A DNA stretch of 64,000 bases from Limnohabitans kasalickyi. GTDB taxonomy: Bacteria > Pseudomonadota > Gammaproteobacteria > Burkholderiales > Burkholderiaceae_C. Positions 52,051 through 59,911 of this stretch are shown here, in pieces (the first letter of the stretch is position 1; the number at the start of each line of letters is the position of its first letter). Both the position numbers and the translations under genes were made by a program. The DNA is taken from contig OZ248417.1 in NCBI GenBank assembly GCA_965234325.1, positions 1-64,000 on the forward strand. Direction: 5' to 3'. Under the pieces are notes generated by a model. That model was given only the letters and a program-made list of their open reading frames with translations. It made no database searches and was not told where the DNA came from.

Positions 52051-52989
52051 ATGACGCCCTCCCCTCGTTTTTTCGTCCCGCGCCTGCTCGTTGTGCTGTT
52101 CATGTCAGCTGTGGGTTGGCTCACGCCTGTTTGGGCGAGCGAGCCCAAAAAACCTGTGGTGGTCGAAGAAGAAGGCAAAAAATTCAAATACGCTAACGAA
52201 GCGGGTGAGGCGGGGCGCAGCGGCTATGTTTACAAACGCGCCCTAAAAACCATCGACGGCGAACCCCAGCCCAAAATTTGGGAACCGGCCCCAGAGCCAG
52301 TGGTGGCACCCAAAGAAGCACAAGCTAAGGGCGATGGACACGGTAAACCCGACGCACATGGTGACAAAAAGGTAGAAAAAAAAGACGACAGCAAGGGCGA
52401 TCCTAAAAAAGAAGAAAAGAAAAAAGAAGAAAAAAAAGGAGGCGATGCGCACGGTGGTGGTCATGGCAAAGCCAAAGCCCCAGAGCCCATCACCAGTGCC
52501 GTCTATGACGCCAACGTCATCAAACTTGATGCCGCTCACCGTCCTTTTACCAAAGCGGTCCAGAGCAATGCTTATGCAGACTATTTTTTATGTCGCAAGA
52601 CCATCTCGGACAAATACCGCGACACGGTGCTCGACGAAATCAACACCTTCGCCGATCGCATGGATCTGCCCCGTGCACAAGACACGCCGTGTATGGTCAA
52701 GGTGGCAAAAGCTAGCACCAAGTTCCCTGGGGCGATTTACATCGAGTTTTACGTCGATGAGTCGGCAGCCAAGGCTTGCATCAAGAACGGCGAGTGCGGT
52801 TCAACCCGCGTCATGATGCTGTACCCCAAAGACAAAACTGGCAAAAAAAGCCAAGAGGTTTATCGCTCCTACGTGTTGACGGATGAGCGCAAATACCGCA
52901 GAGCATCATTTTGCGTCTCCCCCCAAGGGCAGCTCCTGGGTGAAAAAAGCTGCTATGTGGCCGTCAATCCCGACTGGTTGTTCAACTGA
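52051..52989 (+). CDS. Exported six-cysteine protein B with Lys/Glu/His-rich linker (unknown family)
   Basis: 312 residues. Signal peptide to about residue 29 (VGWLTPVWA), then a long low-complexity linker (residues about 90-145) of Lys, Glu, Asp, Gly and His, for example DDSKGDPKKEEKKKEEKKGG and HGGGHGK, which could bind metal or the cell wall. The C-terminal domain has cysteines at 181, 214, 243, 249, 288 and 301, spaced 33-29-6-39-13 against 33-29-6-33-13 in the preceding gene, with YADYFLC, DTPCMV, KACIKNGECG and YRSYVLTD. In-frame ATG 52027 is an alternative start. The S4-domain gene starts one base after the stop. Tandem duplication is clear; function unknown. Confidence 0.75.
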   Translation: MTPSPRFFVPRLLVVLFMSAVGWLTPVWASEPKKPVVVEEEGKKFKYANEAGEAGRSGYVYKRALKTIDGEPQPKIWEPAPEPVVAPKEAQAKGDGHGKPDAHGDKKVEKKDDSKGDPKKEEKKKEEKKGGDAHGGGHGKAKAPEPITSAVYDANVIKLDAAHRPFTKAVQSNAYADYFLCRKTISDKYRDTVLDEINTFADRMDLPRAQDTPCMVKVAKASTKFPGAIYIEFYVDESAAKACIKNGECGSTRVMMLYPKDKTGKKSQEVYRSYVLTDERKYRRASFCVSPQGQLLGEKSCYVAVNPDWLFN

Positions 52990-52990
52990 G

Positions 52991-53392
52991 ATGGACAGTC
53001 TTCGGATCGACAAATGGCTTTGGGCAGCCAGGTTTTACAAAACACGCAGCCTGGCCAGCGATGAGGTCAATAAAAACCGGGTTCAAATCAACGGACAAGA
53101 CGCCAAACCGTCACGCGAAGTCAAGGTGGGCCACACGGTCTCTATGCGTCAAGGACCGATCGAAAAAACGGTGGTTGTCAAAGCGATCAGCGCGGTGCGT
53201 GGCCCTGCTCCAGTTGCGCAATTGCTGTACGAAGAAACGCCCGAAAGTCTAGCCAAACGCACCCAGGAGGCCGAACAAAATCGGCTCTCACGCGAGCCGG
53301 CTCACAGCATTGAGCATGGCCGGCCTACGAAACGCGATCGACGTCAAATCGAACATGCTTGGAACGATCGCTGGAGCTCAAGCGCGGACTGA
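52991..53392 (+). CDS. S4-domain RNA-binding protein (Hsp15-like)
   Basis: 133 residues. S4 fold at 1-65: DSLRIDKWLWAARFYKTRSL and NRVQINGQDAKPSREVKVGH, exactly as in Hsp15 (HslR), which rescues stalled 50S-peptidyl-tRNA after heat shock. The C terminus is basic and Arg-rich (GRPTKRDRRQIEHAW). ATG 52991 follows the previous stop by one base. Confidence 0.88.
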   Translation: MDSLRIDKWLWAARFYKTRSLASDEVNKNRVQINGQDAKPSREVKVGHTVSMRQGPIEKTVVVKAISAVRGPAPVAQLLYEETPESLAKRTQEAEQNRLSREPAHSIEHGRPTKRDRRQIEHAWNDRWSSSAD

Positions 53393-53407
53393 ATACGACG
53401 CAGAGGC

Positions 53408-53563
53408 TCACCAACGCCCTGTTAGGATCAAAATCAAGAAGATGATCAGCACAAGGCCCAAACCACCACTCGGCCCGTAGCCCCAATCTCGGCTGTGCGG
53501 CCAGGTCGGAATGGCACCCAACAACATCAAAATTAAAAGTACCAACAAGACGGTTCTCAGCAT
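53408..53563 (-). CDS. DUF3309 family mini membrane protein (51 aa)
   Basis: Fifty-one codons from ATG 53563 read MLRTVLLVLLILMLLGAIPT, then WPHSRDWGYGPSGGLGLVL and a second hydrophobic stretch ending TGRW. This is the highly conserved DUF3309 pattern (two short membrane helices joined by PTWPxSRxWGYGPSGGLG). A GAGG lies ahead of the start. The role is unknown; relatives are widespread in Proteobacteria and often associated with stress genes. It is short enough to be missed by gene callers. Confidence 0.88.
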   Translation of the reverse strand: MLRTVLLVLLILMLLGAIPTWPHSRDWGYGPSGGLGLVLIIFLILILTGRW

Positions 53564-53651
53564 GGTCAACCTCATTTAAAAAGATGGGTTGAATTTAGGC
53601 TTGTCGAACCAAAGAATCCGTTCGCTGGCCCACACAATACGTACAAAAAAT

Positions 53652-53687
53652 AAAGCCCTCTCAGGCCGTTGGCCTGAGAGGGCTTTT
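53652..53687. terminator. Terminator downstream of the nitroreductase gene
   Basis: Perfect 16-base arms (53652-53667 and 53671-53686) with a 3-base loop and flanking A/T runs; serves the minus-strand nitroreductase gene. Confidence 0.85.
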
Positions 53688-53714
53688 GAATGGCAAGTGC
53701 TGAATCGGGGAGGA

Positions 53715-54353
53715 TCAGTTCACTTCGGTGATGAACTCAGCGTTGGGACGGCGCACTTTTTTCAAGTTCACCAACCAGTCTTTGTCGGCTTCGCGGTAGC
53801 CCAACGGCAAAATCACCACGCTGCGCAAGCCACGAGCACGCAGGCCTAAAATTTCATCAACAGCGGCGGGCTCAAAGCCTTCCATCGGGGTGCAATCGAC
53901 GCCTTCGAAGGCTGCAGACATCATGGCAGCAGCCAAACCGATGTAGGCCTGACGTGCAGCATGCTGGAAGTTCACTTCAGCGTCACGCGCAGGGTAGTTG
54001 TTCAACAGCATCTTTCGGTAGTTTTCCCAACCTTCGTTGGTGCCGCCGCGCTCCGCATTGGTCAAGTCAAACATGTGGTTGATGCGCTCGGCGGTGTAGT
54101 TGTCCCAAGCCGCAAAGACCAAAAGGTGCGAGCAATCGGTCACTTGTTGTTGCCCAAAGGCTTTGGGCTTGATTTGCTCCAGCACCGCTTTGTTCTTGAC
54201 GACCACGATCTCGAAGGGTTGCAAACCGCTGGACGTGGGTGCTAAGCGTGCGGCTTCCAAGATAAGGGCCACTTTGTCTTCGGACACGGCTTTGGCGGCG
54301 TCGAGTTTTTTAGCGGCGTAGCGCCATTGGAGCTTTTGAATGAGTTCAGACAT
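53715..54353 (-). CDS. NAD(P)H-dependent nitroreductase, NfsB/DrgA-like
   Basis: 212 residues of the FMN nitroreductase fold. RYAAKKLDAAKAVSEDKV holds the FMN-phosphate Arg/Lys, LEAARLAPTSSGLQPFEIVV the Ser/Gln contacts, and LPLGYREADKDW the C-terminal flavin loop; INHMFDL and AARQAYIGLAAAMMSAA are typical of the NfsB-type. It would reduce nitro- or quinone compounds. Single gene with its own terminator. Confidence 0.88.
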   Translation of the reverse strand: MSELIQKLQWRYAAKKLDAAKAVSEDKVALILEAARLAPTSSGLQPFEIVVVKNKAVLEQIKPKAFGQQQVTDCSHLLVFAAWDNYTAERINHMFDLTNAERGGTNEGWENYRKMLLNNYPARDAEVNFQHAARQAYIGLAAAMMSAAFEGVDCTPMEGFEPAAVDEILGLRARGLRSVVILPLGYREADKDWLVNLKKVRRPNAEFITEVN

Positions 54354-54394
54354 GGATACTTTCTTAAATTAGGCCGAATTGACCCATTAAAGCT

Positions 54395-54471
54395 TGGCCT
54401 GCCCGACAGGAATCGAACCTGTGACCCACAACTTAGAAGGTTGTTGCTCTATCCAACTGAGCTACGGGCAG
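54395..54471 (-). tRNA. tRNA-Arg (anticodon TCT)
   Basis: The minus strand runs from CTGCCCG (54471) to CGGGCAGGCCA (54395) with CCA encoded, AGCTCAGTTGGATAGAGC D-arm, anticodon loop CTTCTAA and GGTTCGATTCC T-arm. Seventy-seven bases, all stems pair. It reads AGA codons. Separated from the upstream tRNA-Pro by a terminator. Confidence 0.95.
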
Positions 54472-54477
54472 ACATAA

Positions 54478-54505
54478 AAAAAGGCTCCTTGATAGGAGCC
54501 TTTTT
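54478..54505 (-). terminator. Terminator between tRNA-Pro and tRNA-Arg
   Basis: Perfect 11-base arms (54478-54488 and 54495-54505) with a 6-base loop; the minus-strand reading ends in T. It lies 7 bases before the tRNA-Arg 5' end. Confidence 0.75.
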
Positions 54506-54511
54506 ATAAAA

Positions 54512-54588
<77 letters not shown>

Positions 54589-54683
54589 ATGCTGACGATT
54601 GTAACCTGAAAATAACGCGGGGAAACCATGATGCAATATATTGCCGAAAGTCTGTAGAGTTGCAATTTAATGCAGGAGACGCA

Positions 54684-56225
54684 ATGCAACCGATCATCAA
54701 CATCCCTCGCCAATACAACGCCGCCCAGGCTTTGCTAGAACGCAACGCCCAACGCGCTGACAAAATCGCGTTCATCGATGCCGTATCCGGCAGCACCCTC
54801 ACCTTTGCCCAACTCCACGCTCAAGCCTACCGCTTTGCCAATGTGTTGCGTGCGCAAGGTTTTGAGCCTGAAAGCCGTTTGATGCTGTGCATGCTCGACA
54901 CACCGCAATGGCCCGTGGTGTTTCTGGGTTGCATGCTCGCTGGCGTGGTGCCTGTTGCCACCAACACGCTATTAACGACCAAAGACTTTGATTACATGCT
55001 GCGCGACTCACGCGCACGCGGCCTGGTGGTGTCTGCGGCGCTGCTGCCCGCTTTCCAAGCGTTGATCGGTCAAGTACCCGATTTGAAACGTGTGATCGTG
55101 GCAGGCGGGACGGACACGCATCCGCATTTGTCGCTTGACACGCTCTTGGCCAACGCGTCACCTGAAATCTCATGCGTCGCCACTTGCGCCGACGATATGT
55201 GTTTTTGGCTTTACTCCAGCGGATCCACCGGATCGCCCAAAGGCACCGTGCATTTGCACAGCCACATGATGCAAACCGCTGAGTTGTATGGCCGTGGCGT
55301 GCTGGGCATTCAAGAAAGCGACGTGGTGTATTCGGCCGCCAAGCTGTTCTTTGCCTATGGCTTGGGCAACGCCTTGACGTTTCCGCTGTTTGCGGGCGCG
55401 ACCACCGTGCTGCTGCCCGCTCGCCCTACCCCCACAGACGTGTTCGCCATTCTTGAAAAACACCAGCCCACCATTTTTTACGGTGTGCCCACCCTTTACG
55501 CCTCCCTGATGGCAGACCCCAAGCGCCCGCCCAAATCCGCGCTGAACCTGCGCGTTTGCACCAGCGCAGGCGAAGCCCTGCCCGCAGAAATCGGAAAAAA
55601 GTGGAACGCCGAATACGGTTGCGAAATTTTGGATGGCATTGGCTCGACAGAAATGTTGCACATCTTTTTGAGCAACCGCCCTGGTGAAGTGCGTTACGGC
55701 ACAACGGGCAAAGCGGTACCCGGTTATGCGCTCCGTATCGTGGGCGATGATGGCCAAATCTGTGGTGACGGCGAGTTGGGTGAATTGCAAATCAACGGCC
55801 CGAGTGCAGCGCTGATGTACTGGAACAACCGCGAGAAAACCAAAGCCACGTTTGCCGGTGAATGGACCCGCAGTGGCGACAAGTACATCCGTGATGCCGA
55901 CGGCTACTACACCTATGGTGGGCGTAGCGACGACATGCTCAAAGTCGGCGGCATTTACGTGTCGCCCTTTGAAGTCGAAGCTTCGTTGATGACGCACCCC
56001 AGCATCTTGGAAGCCGCGGTGGTGGGCATTGCAGACACCGACGAACTCATTAAACCCAAAGCCTATGTGGTGCTCAAAGCTGGCGAGAACGTCAGCGCTG
56101 AAGATTTGAAGCATCATGTGAAGGCGCAATTGGCCCCCTACAAATACCCACGCTGGATTGAGTTCGTCGCCGAGCTACCCAAAACCGCCACAGGCAAGAT
56201 TCAGCGCTTCAAACTACGCGCTTGA
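54684..56225 (+). CDS. Benzoate-CoA ligase family protein
   Basis: 513 residues of the aryl-CoA ligase branch of ANL enzymes, starting FNxPxxYNAA-like (INIPRQYNAAQALLER). ATP motif WLYSSGSTGSPKGTVHLH, the aryl-acid pocket region SAAKLFFAYGLGNALTFPL, ILDGIGSTEMLHIFLSN, and C-terminal GGRSDDMLKVGGIYVSP with LPKTATGKIQRFKL. This set is typical of benzoate- or hydroxybenzoate-CoA ligases (BclA/BadA/HbaA). A GCAGGAG site precedes the ATG. No box or bcr genes follow; the neighbours are an IclR regulator and pobA, so it may activate benzoate or a hydroxybenzoate. Exact substrate uncertain. Confidence 0.88.
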   Translation: MQPIINIPRQYNAAQALLERNAQRADKIAFIDAVSGSTLTFAQLHAQAYRFANVLRAQGFEPESRLMLCMLDTPQWPVVFLGCMLAGVVPVATNTLLTTKDFDYMLRDSRARGLVVSAALLPAFQALIGQVPDLKRVIVAGGTDTHPHLSLDTLLANASPEISCVATCADDMCFWLYSSGSTGSPKGTVHLHSHMMQTAELYGRGVLGIQESDVVYSAAKLFFAYGLGNALTFPLFAGATTVLLPARPTPTDVFAILEKHQPTIFYGVPTLYASLMADPKRPPKSALNLRVCTSAGEALPAEIGKKWNAEYGCEILDGIGSTEMLHIFLSNRPGEVRYGTTGKAVPGYALRIVGDDGQICGDGELGELQINGPSAALMYWNNREKTKATFAGEWTRSGDKYIRDADGYYTYGGRSDDMLKVGGIYVSPFEVEASLMTHPSILEAAVVGIADTDELIKPKAYVVLKAGENVSAEDLKHHVKAQLAPYKYPRWIEFVAELPKTATGKIQRFKLRA

Positions 56226-56284
56226 ACTGAGGGGACGTGGAGACAAGGGCAGGCATTGATCCACCTGCAGTTGCCACTCACACC

Positions 56285-57043
56285 TCAAAGCAAAGCCCGC
56301 AACTCTTGTGCAGCACCTTGCAGCAGCGGTAAAAAACGCTGCTGGATTTGGCCCACATTCATTTCTGCCGAAGACAACACCACATTCAAAGCCGCCACAG
56401 TTTTGCCTTGTGCGTTGCGCAAGGGCACAGACATGGCACTCACACCCAACTCGTGCTCTTCGCAACTGATGACGAAATCATCGGTTTGCGCTTGCACAAG
56501 GCGAGCACGCAAAAGTTTGGGGTCGGTCACGGTGTGCCCTGTTAATCGCGTCAGAACCCGCCCTTTCAGCCAAGTATTCAAAGCCGTCTTGGTTTGCGCG
56601 GCCAACAACACACGCCCTGTGGATGTGGCATGCGCAGGCAAGCGGGCCCCCAAATGCAAGCCATAAGCCATAACACGCGCCACATCGCTACGCGCCACGA
56701 TGACCACCTCTTCATCGTCCAGTACCACGGCCGAGAATGAGTGCGCCGATTGCACCGCCAAACGGTTCAAGGTGGGCTGCACCACACGCGGCAAGCGCGA
56801 TGACGCCAAGTAACTGCCCGAAAAGCGCATCACCTTGGAGGCCAGCCAAAAATAGCTGCCGTCTGTTTCTAAATAGCCCAAGTGACTGAGGGTGAGCAAA
56901 TGCCGACGCGCCGCAGCCCGGGTGATGCCCGCACGCTGAGCCGCCAATGTGGCGTTGAGCCGCTGGCGTTCGGTGTCAAAACTCTCCAGCACCGCCATGC
57001 CTTTGACCATACCCTCGATTAAATCTGCTTTTGCAATCGCCAT
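56285..57043 (-). CDS. pobR: IclR-family regulator, probable PobR
   Basis: 252 residues: N-terminal winged helix (VLESFDTERQRLNATLAA, ITRAAARRHLLTLSHLGYLE) and IclR effector domain (AVQSAHSFSAVVLDDEEVV, ARLPAHATSTGRVLLAAQ, LGVSAMSVPLRNAQGKTVAA). The PcaR/PcaU/PobR branch looks like this. ATG 57043 has a GGGAG site; longer in-frame starts would overlap the operator-like repeats. Divergent from pobA with 125 bases between the starts, so it probably activates pobA in response to 4-hydroxybenzoate. Inference from family and position. Confidence 0.85.
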   Translation of the reverse strand: MAIAKADLIEGMVKGMAVLESFDTERQRLNATLAAQRAGITRAAARRHLLTLSHLGYLETDGSYFWLASKVMRFSGSYLASSRLPRVVQPTLNRLAVQSAHSFSAVVLDDEEVVIVARSDVARVMAYGLHLGARLPAHATSTGRVLLAAQTKTALNTWLKGRVLTRLTGHTVTDPKLLRARLVQAQTDDFVISCEEHELGVSAMSVPLRNAQGKTVAALNVVLSSAEMNVGQIQQRFLPLLQGAAQELRALL

Positions 57044-57062
57044 TGACACTCCCACGCTTTGC

Positions 57063-57095
57063 GCGATCATCGCACATTCATGCCGATGATCGCAC
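57063..57095. promoter_or_regulatory. Candidate operator of the IclR-type regulator
   Basis: Two direct repeats, CGATCATCGCAC (57064-57075) and CGATGATCGCAC (57084-57095), differ at one base and start exactly 20 bases apart, about two helical turns. Each is itself nearly palindromic (GCGATCATCGC at 57063-57073). They lie between the divergent pobR and pobA starts. Related regulators bind repeated sites of similar size. Confidence 0.6.
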
Positions 57096-57168
57096 AAGGT
57101 TCAATGCAAGACACCTCATTTAACGCAGATCAACCCTATGCTTTCACCATCTAAATTGGGAGACATAC

Positions 57169-58353
57169 ATGCGAACACAAGTAGCTATCATTGGCGCGGG
57201 ACCCTCAGGGCTTTTGCTGGGCGCTTTGCTCCACAAAGCGGGAATTGACACGGTCATTGTCGAGCGCCAAAGCGGTGACTATGTGTTGGGCCGTATTCGC
57301 GCGGGTGTGCTGGAACAAGTCACCGTGGACTTGCTGCAAGAAGTCGGCGTCGACCAACGCTTACACAAAGAAGGCTTGGTGCATGGCGGTTTTGAGTTGC
57401 TGTTTGCAGGCAAACGCCACCGCATCGACATGCACCAACTCACCGGTGGCAAACAGGTCGTGGTCTATGGCCAAACCGAAGTCACCCGCGACCTGATGGA
57501 CGACCGTGCCGCCAAAGGCCTCACCACCATTTACGAAGCCGAGAACGTGCAAGTGCACGACTTTGACAGCGCCAACCCTTCGGTCACCTACACCAAAGAT
57601 GGCCAAAGCCACACGCTGCAATGCGACTTCATCGCGGGTTGTGATGGTTTCCACGGCGTATGCCGTGCCAGCGTGCCGGAAGGCTCGATCAAAGAGTACG
57701 AAAAGGTTTACCCCTTCGGATGGTTGGGCGTGTTGGCCGATGTGCCGCCCGTCTCGCACGAATTGATTTACGCCAACACCGAGCGAGGCTTTGCCTTGTG
57801 CTCTATGCGCAGCGCCACGCGCAGCCGGTATTACGTGCAAGTGCCTTTGACCGACAAAGTGGAAGCTTGGTCTGACGAGCGCTTCTGGGCTGACCTCAAA
57901 GATCACCTCGACCCAGAAGCCCGCGAATCCTTGGTGACCGGCCCGTCGATTGAAAAAAGCATTGCGCCCTTGCGCAGCTTTGTCGCAGAACCCATGCGTT
58001 TTGGTCGCATGTTCTTAGCCGGTGACGCCGCTCACATCGTGCCGCCCACAGGGGCTAAAGGCCTGAACTTGGCCGCCACCGACGTGAAGTATTTGAGCGA
58101 TGCCATCACCGAGTACTACGGCGAAAAAAGCTCCGCCGGCATCGACCACTATTCACAACGCTGCCTGCGCCGCATTTGGCGCGCCGAGCGTTTTTCGTGG
58201 TGGTTCACCTCGCTCATGCACCAGTTTCCAGAAACAGCTGGCTTTGGTCAAAAAATTCAAGAAGCCGAGCTGGACTACCTGATCCACAGCGAATCAGCCT
58301 CTCGCGCATTGGCCGAAAACTATGTGGGTCTGCCCCTCAACTTCGGGGAATAA
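57169..58353 (+). CDS. pobA: 4-hydroxybenzoate 3-monooxygenase
   Basis: Hydroxylates 4-hydroxybenzoate to protocatechuate using NADPH, FAD and O2. 394 residues as in PobA. FAD fingerprint AIIGAGPSGLLLGALLHKAG, the ring-opening and substrate segment YGQTEVTRDLMD, the DG motif AGCDGFHGVCRAS, and the second FAD motif LAGDAAHIVPPTGAKGLNLA. GGGAG precedes the ATG. Protocatechuate ring-cleavage genes are not in the window, so degradation must continue elsewhere. Confidence 0.95.
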   Translation: MRTQVAIIGAGPSGLLLGALLHKAGIDTVIVERQSGDYVLGRIRAGVLEQVTVDLLQEVGVDQRLHKEGLVHGGFELLFAGKRHRIDMHQLTGGKQVVVYGQTEVTRDLMDDRAAKGLTTIYEAENVQVHDFDSANPSVTYTKDGQSHTLQCDFIAGCDGFHGVCRASVPEGSIKEYEKVYPFGWLGVLADVPPVSHELIYANTERGFALCSMRSATRSRYYVQVPLTDKVEAWSDERFWADLKDHLDPEARESLVTGPSIEKSIAPLRSFVAEPMRFGRMFLAGDAAHIVPPTGAKGLNLAATDVKYLSDAITEYYGEKSSAGIDHYSQRCLRRIWRAERFSWWFTSLMHQFPETAGFGQKIQEAELDYLIHSESASRALAENYVGLPLNFGE

Positions 58354-58492
58354 GCACCGCGCGACAACGGGCAGGCCGAACCACCCACCAAGCCGCGCGC
58401 TGTGGGAATCAAATGAAAATCGTCCCAAATTGCGCTTTCCTGGCATGCGGTTTTTAAAGAGAAAATAGCAAGCTAAACCTTAAGGAAAAGCA

Positions 58493-59911
58493 ATGCACCC
58501 TGATGTGCTGGTGATTGGTGGTGGCAACGCCGCGTTGTGTGCGGCACTGATGGCTGCAGAGGCTGGCGCAAGTGTCTTGATGCTGGAGTCGGCCCCGCGT
58601 GAATGGCGTGGTGGCAATTCGGGCCACACCCGCAATTTGCGTTGTATGCACGATGCCCCCCAAGACGTGCTGATCGACGCCTACCCCGAAGAAGAATATT
58701 GGCAAGACTTGCTCAAAGTCACGGGTGGTTTGACGGACGAAAAGCTGGCACGCTTGGCCATTCGCGCCTCGTCCACCTGCCGCGACTGGATGCGCAGCCA
58801 CGGTGTTCACTTTCAGCCGCCACTCTCTGGTGCACTGCATGTGGCGCGCACCAACGCGTTTTTCATGGGCGGCGGCAAAGCCTTGGTCAACGCCTACTAC
58901 CGTAGCGCTGAAAAGCTGGGTGTGCAAATCCGTTACAACGCAACCGTGGATCGATTGGACATCCAAGATGGGCGCTTTGTGGCGGCCTACACGGGCGATG
59001 AACGCATCACGGCCAAAACCTGTGTCTTGGCCGCAGGTGGTTTTGAGTCCAACCTTGAATGGCTGCGTGAGGCTTGGGGGCAAAACGCCCTAGGTGAATG
59101 GCCTGCCGACAACTTCCTCATCCGAGGCACGCAGTACAACCAAGGCGTGTTGCTCAAACATATGCTGGAGCAAGGTGCAGATCGCATCGGCGACCCCACG
59201 CAAGCCCACATGGTGGCCATCGATGCGCGTGCACCGCTTTACGACGGCGGCATTTGTACCCGCATCGATTGCGTGTCGCTGGGCGTCGTGGTCAACCGCA
59301 ATGGCGAACGTTTTTACGACGAAGGCGAAGACTTCTGGCCCAAGCGCTATGCCATTTGGGGCCGTTTGGTGGCCCAGCAACCAGGCCAAATTGGCTACTC
59401 CATCATCGACGCCAAGGCCATTGGTCGTTTCATGCCACCGGTTTTCCCGGGCATTCAAGCCGACACCTTGCCTGAACTTGCCCAAAAACTCGGGTTGCCG
59501 GTCGACACCTTCATGCAAACGCTGAACGACTACAACCAAGCCTGTCGCGTTGGCACGTTTGACCACACCACCTTGGACGATTGCCACACCGAAGGCGTGA
59601 CACCGGCCAAAACACACTGGGCACGCACCATCGACATTGGTCCGTTTTATGGCTACGCCGTTCGACCTGGCATCACCTTCACTTACCTAGGCCTTAAAAC
59701 CGATGAAACCACTGCCGTTCGCTTCAACGATGTGCCCAGCGACAACCTGTTTGTGGCGGGCGAAATGATGTCGGGCAACGTTTTGGGCAAGGGTTACACC
59801 GCGGGCGTGGGCATGTCGATTGGCACCGCCTTTGGTCGCATCGCGGGCACCCAAGCAGCGCAAGCCGCCGCACGCCTGACGACACAAGGAGGCGCACATG
59901 CAAACGCTTGA
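58493..59911 (+). CDS. tcuA: FAD-dependent tricarballylate dehydrogenase TcuA
   Basis: Oxidises tricarballylate to cis-aconitate. 472 residues, succinate dehydrogenase/fumarate reductase flavoprotein fold: DVLVIGGGNAALCAALMAAE at residues 3-22, GGNSGHTRNLRCMHDAP in the TcuA-specific loop, TCVLAAGGFESN and the C-terminal AGEMMSGNVLGKGYTAGVGM. TAAGGA stands before the ATG. It overlaps tcuB by 14 bases. The usual regulator tcuR is not beside it. Confidence 0.92.
   Translation: MHPDVLVIGGGNAALCAALMAAEAGASVLMLESAPREWRGGNSGHTRNLRCMHDAPQDVLIDAYPEEEYWQDLLKVTGGLTDEKLARLAIRASSTCRDWMRSHGVHFQPPLSGALHVARTNAFFMGGGKALVNAYYRSAEKLGVQIRYNATVDRLDIQDGRFVAAYTGDERITAKTCVLAAGGFESNLEWLREAWGQNALGEWPADNFLIRGTQYNQGVLLKHMLEQGADRIGDPTQAHMVAIDARAPLYDGGICTRIDCVSLGVVVNRNGERFYDEGEDFWPKRYAIWGRLVAQQPGQIGYSIIDAKAIGRFMPPVFPGIQADTLPELAQKLGLPVDTFMQTLNDYNQACRVGTFDHTTLDDCHTEGVTPAKTHWARTIDIGPFYGYAVRPGITFTYLGLKTDETTAVRFNDVPSDNLFVAGEMMSGNVLGKGYTAGVGMSIGTAFGRIAGTQAAQAAARLTTQGGAHANA

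Noticed and set aside
55170..56129. Minus-strand open frame (319 codons) opposite the aryl-CoA ligase gene
   Set aside because: Antisense to a gene with all ANL motifs intact; composition and lack of start signals show it to be a shadow.
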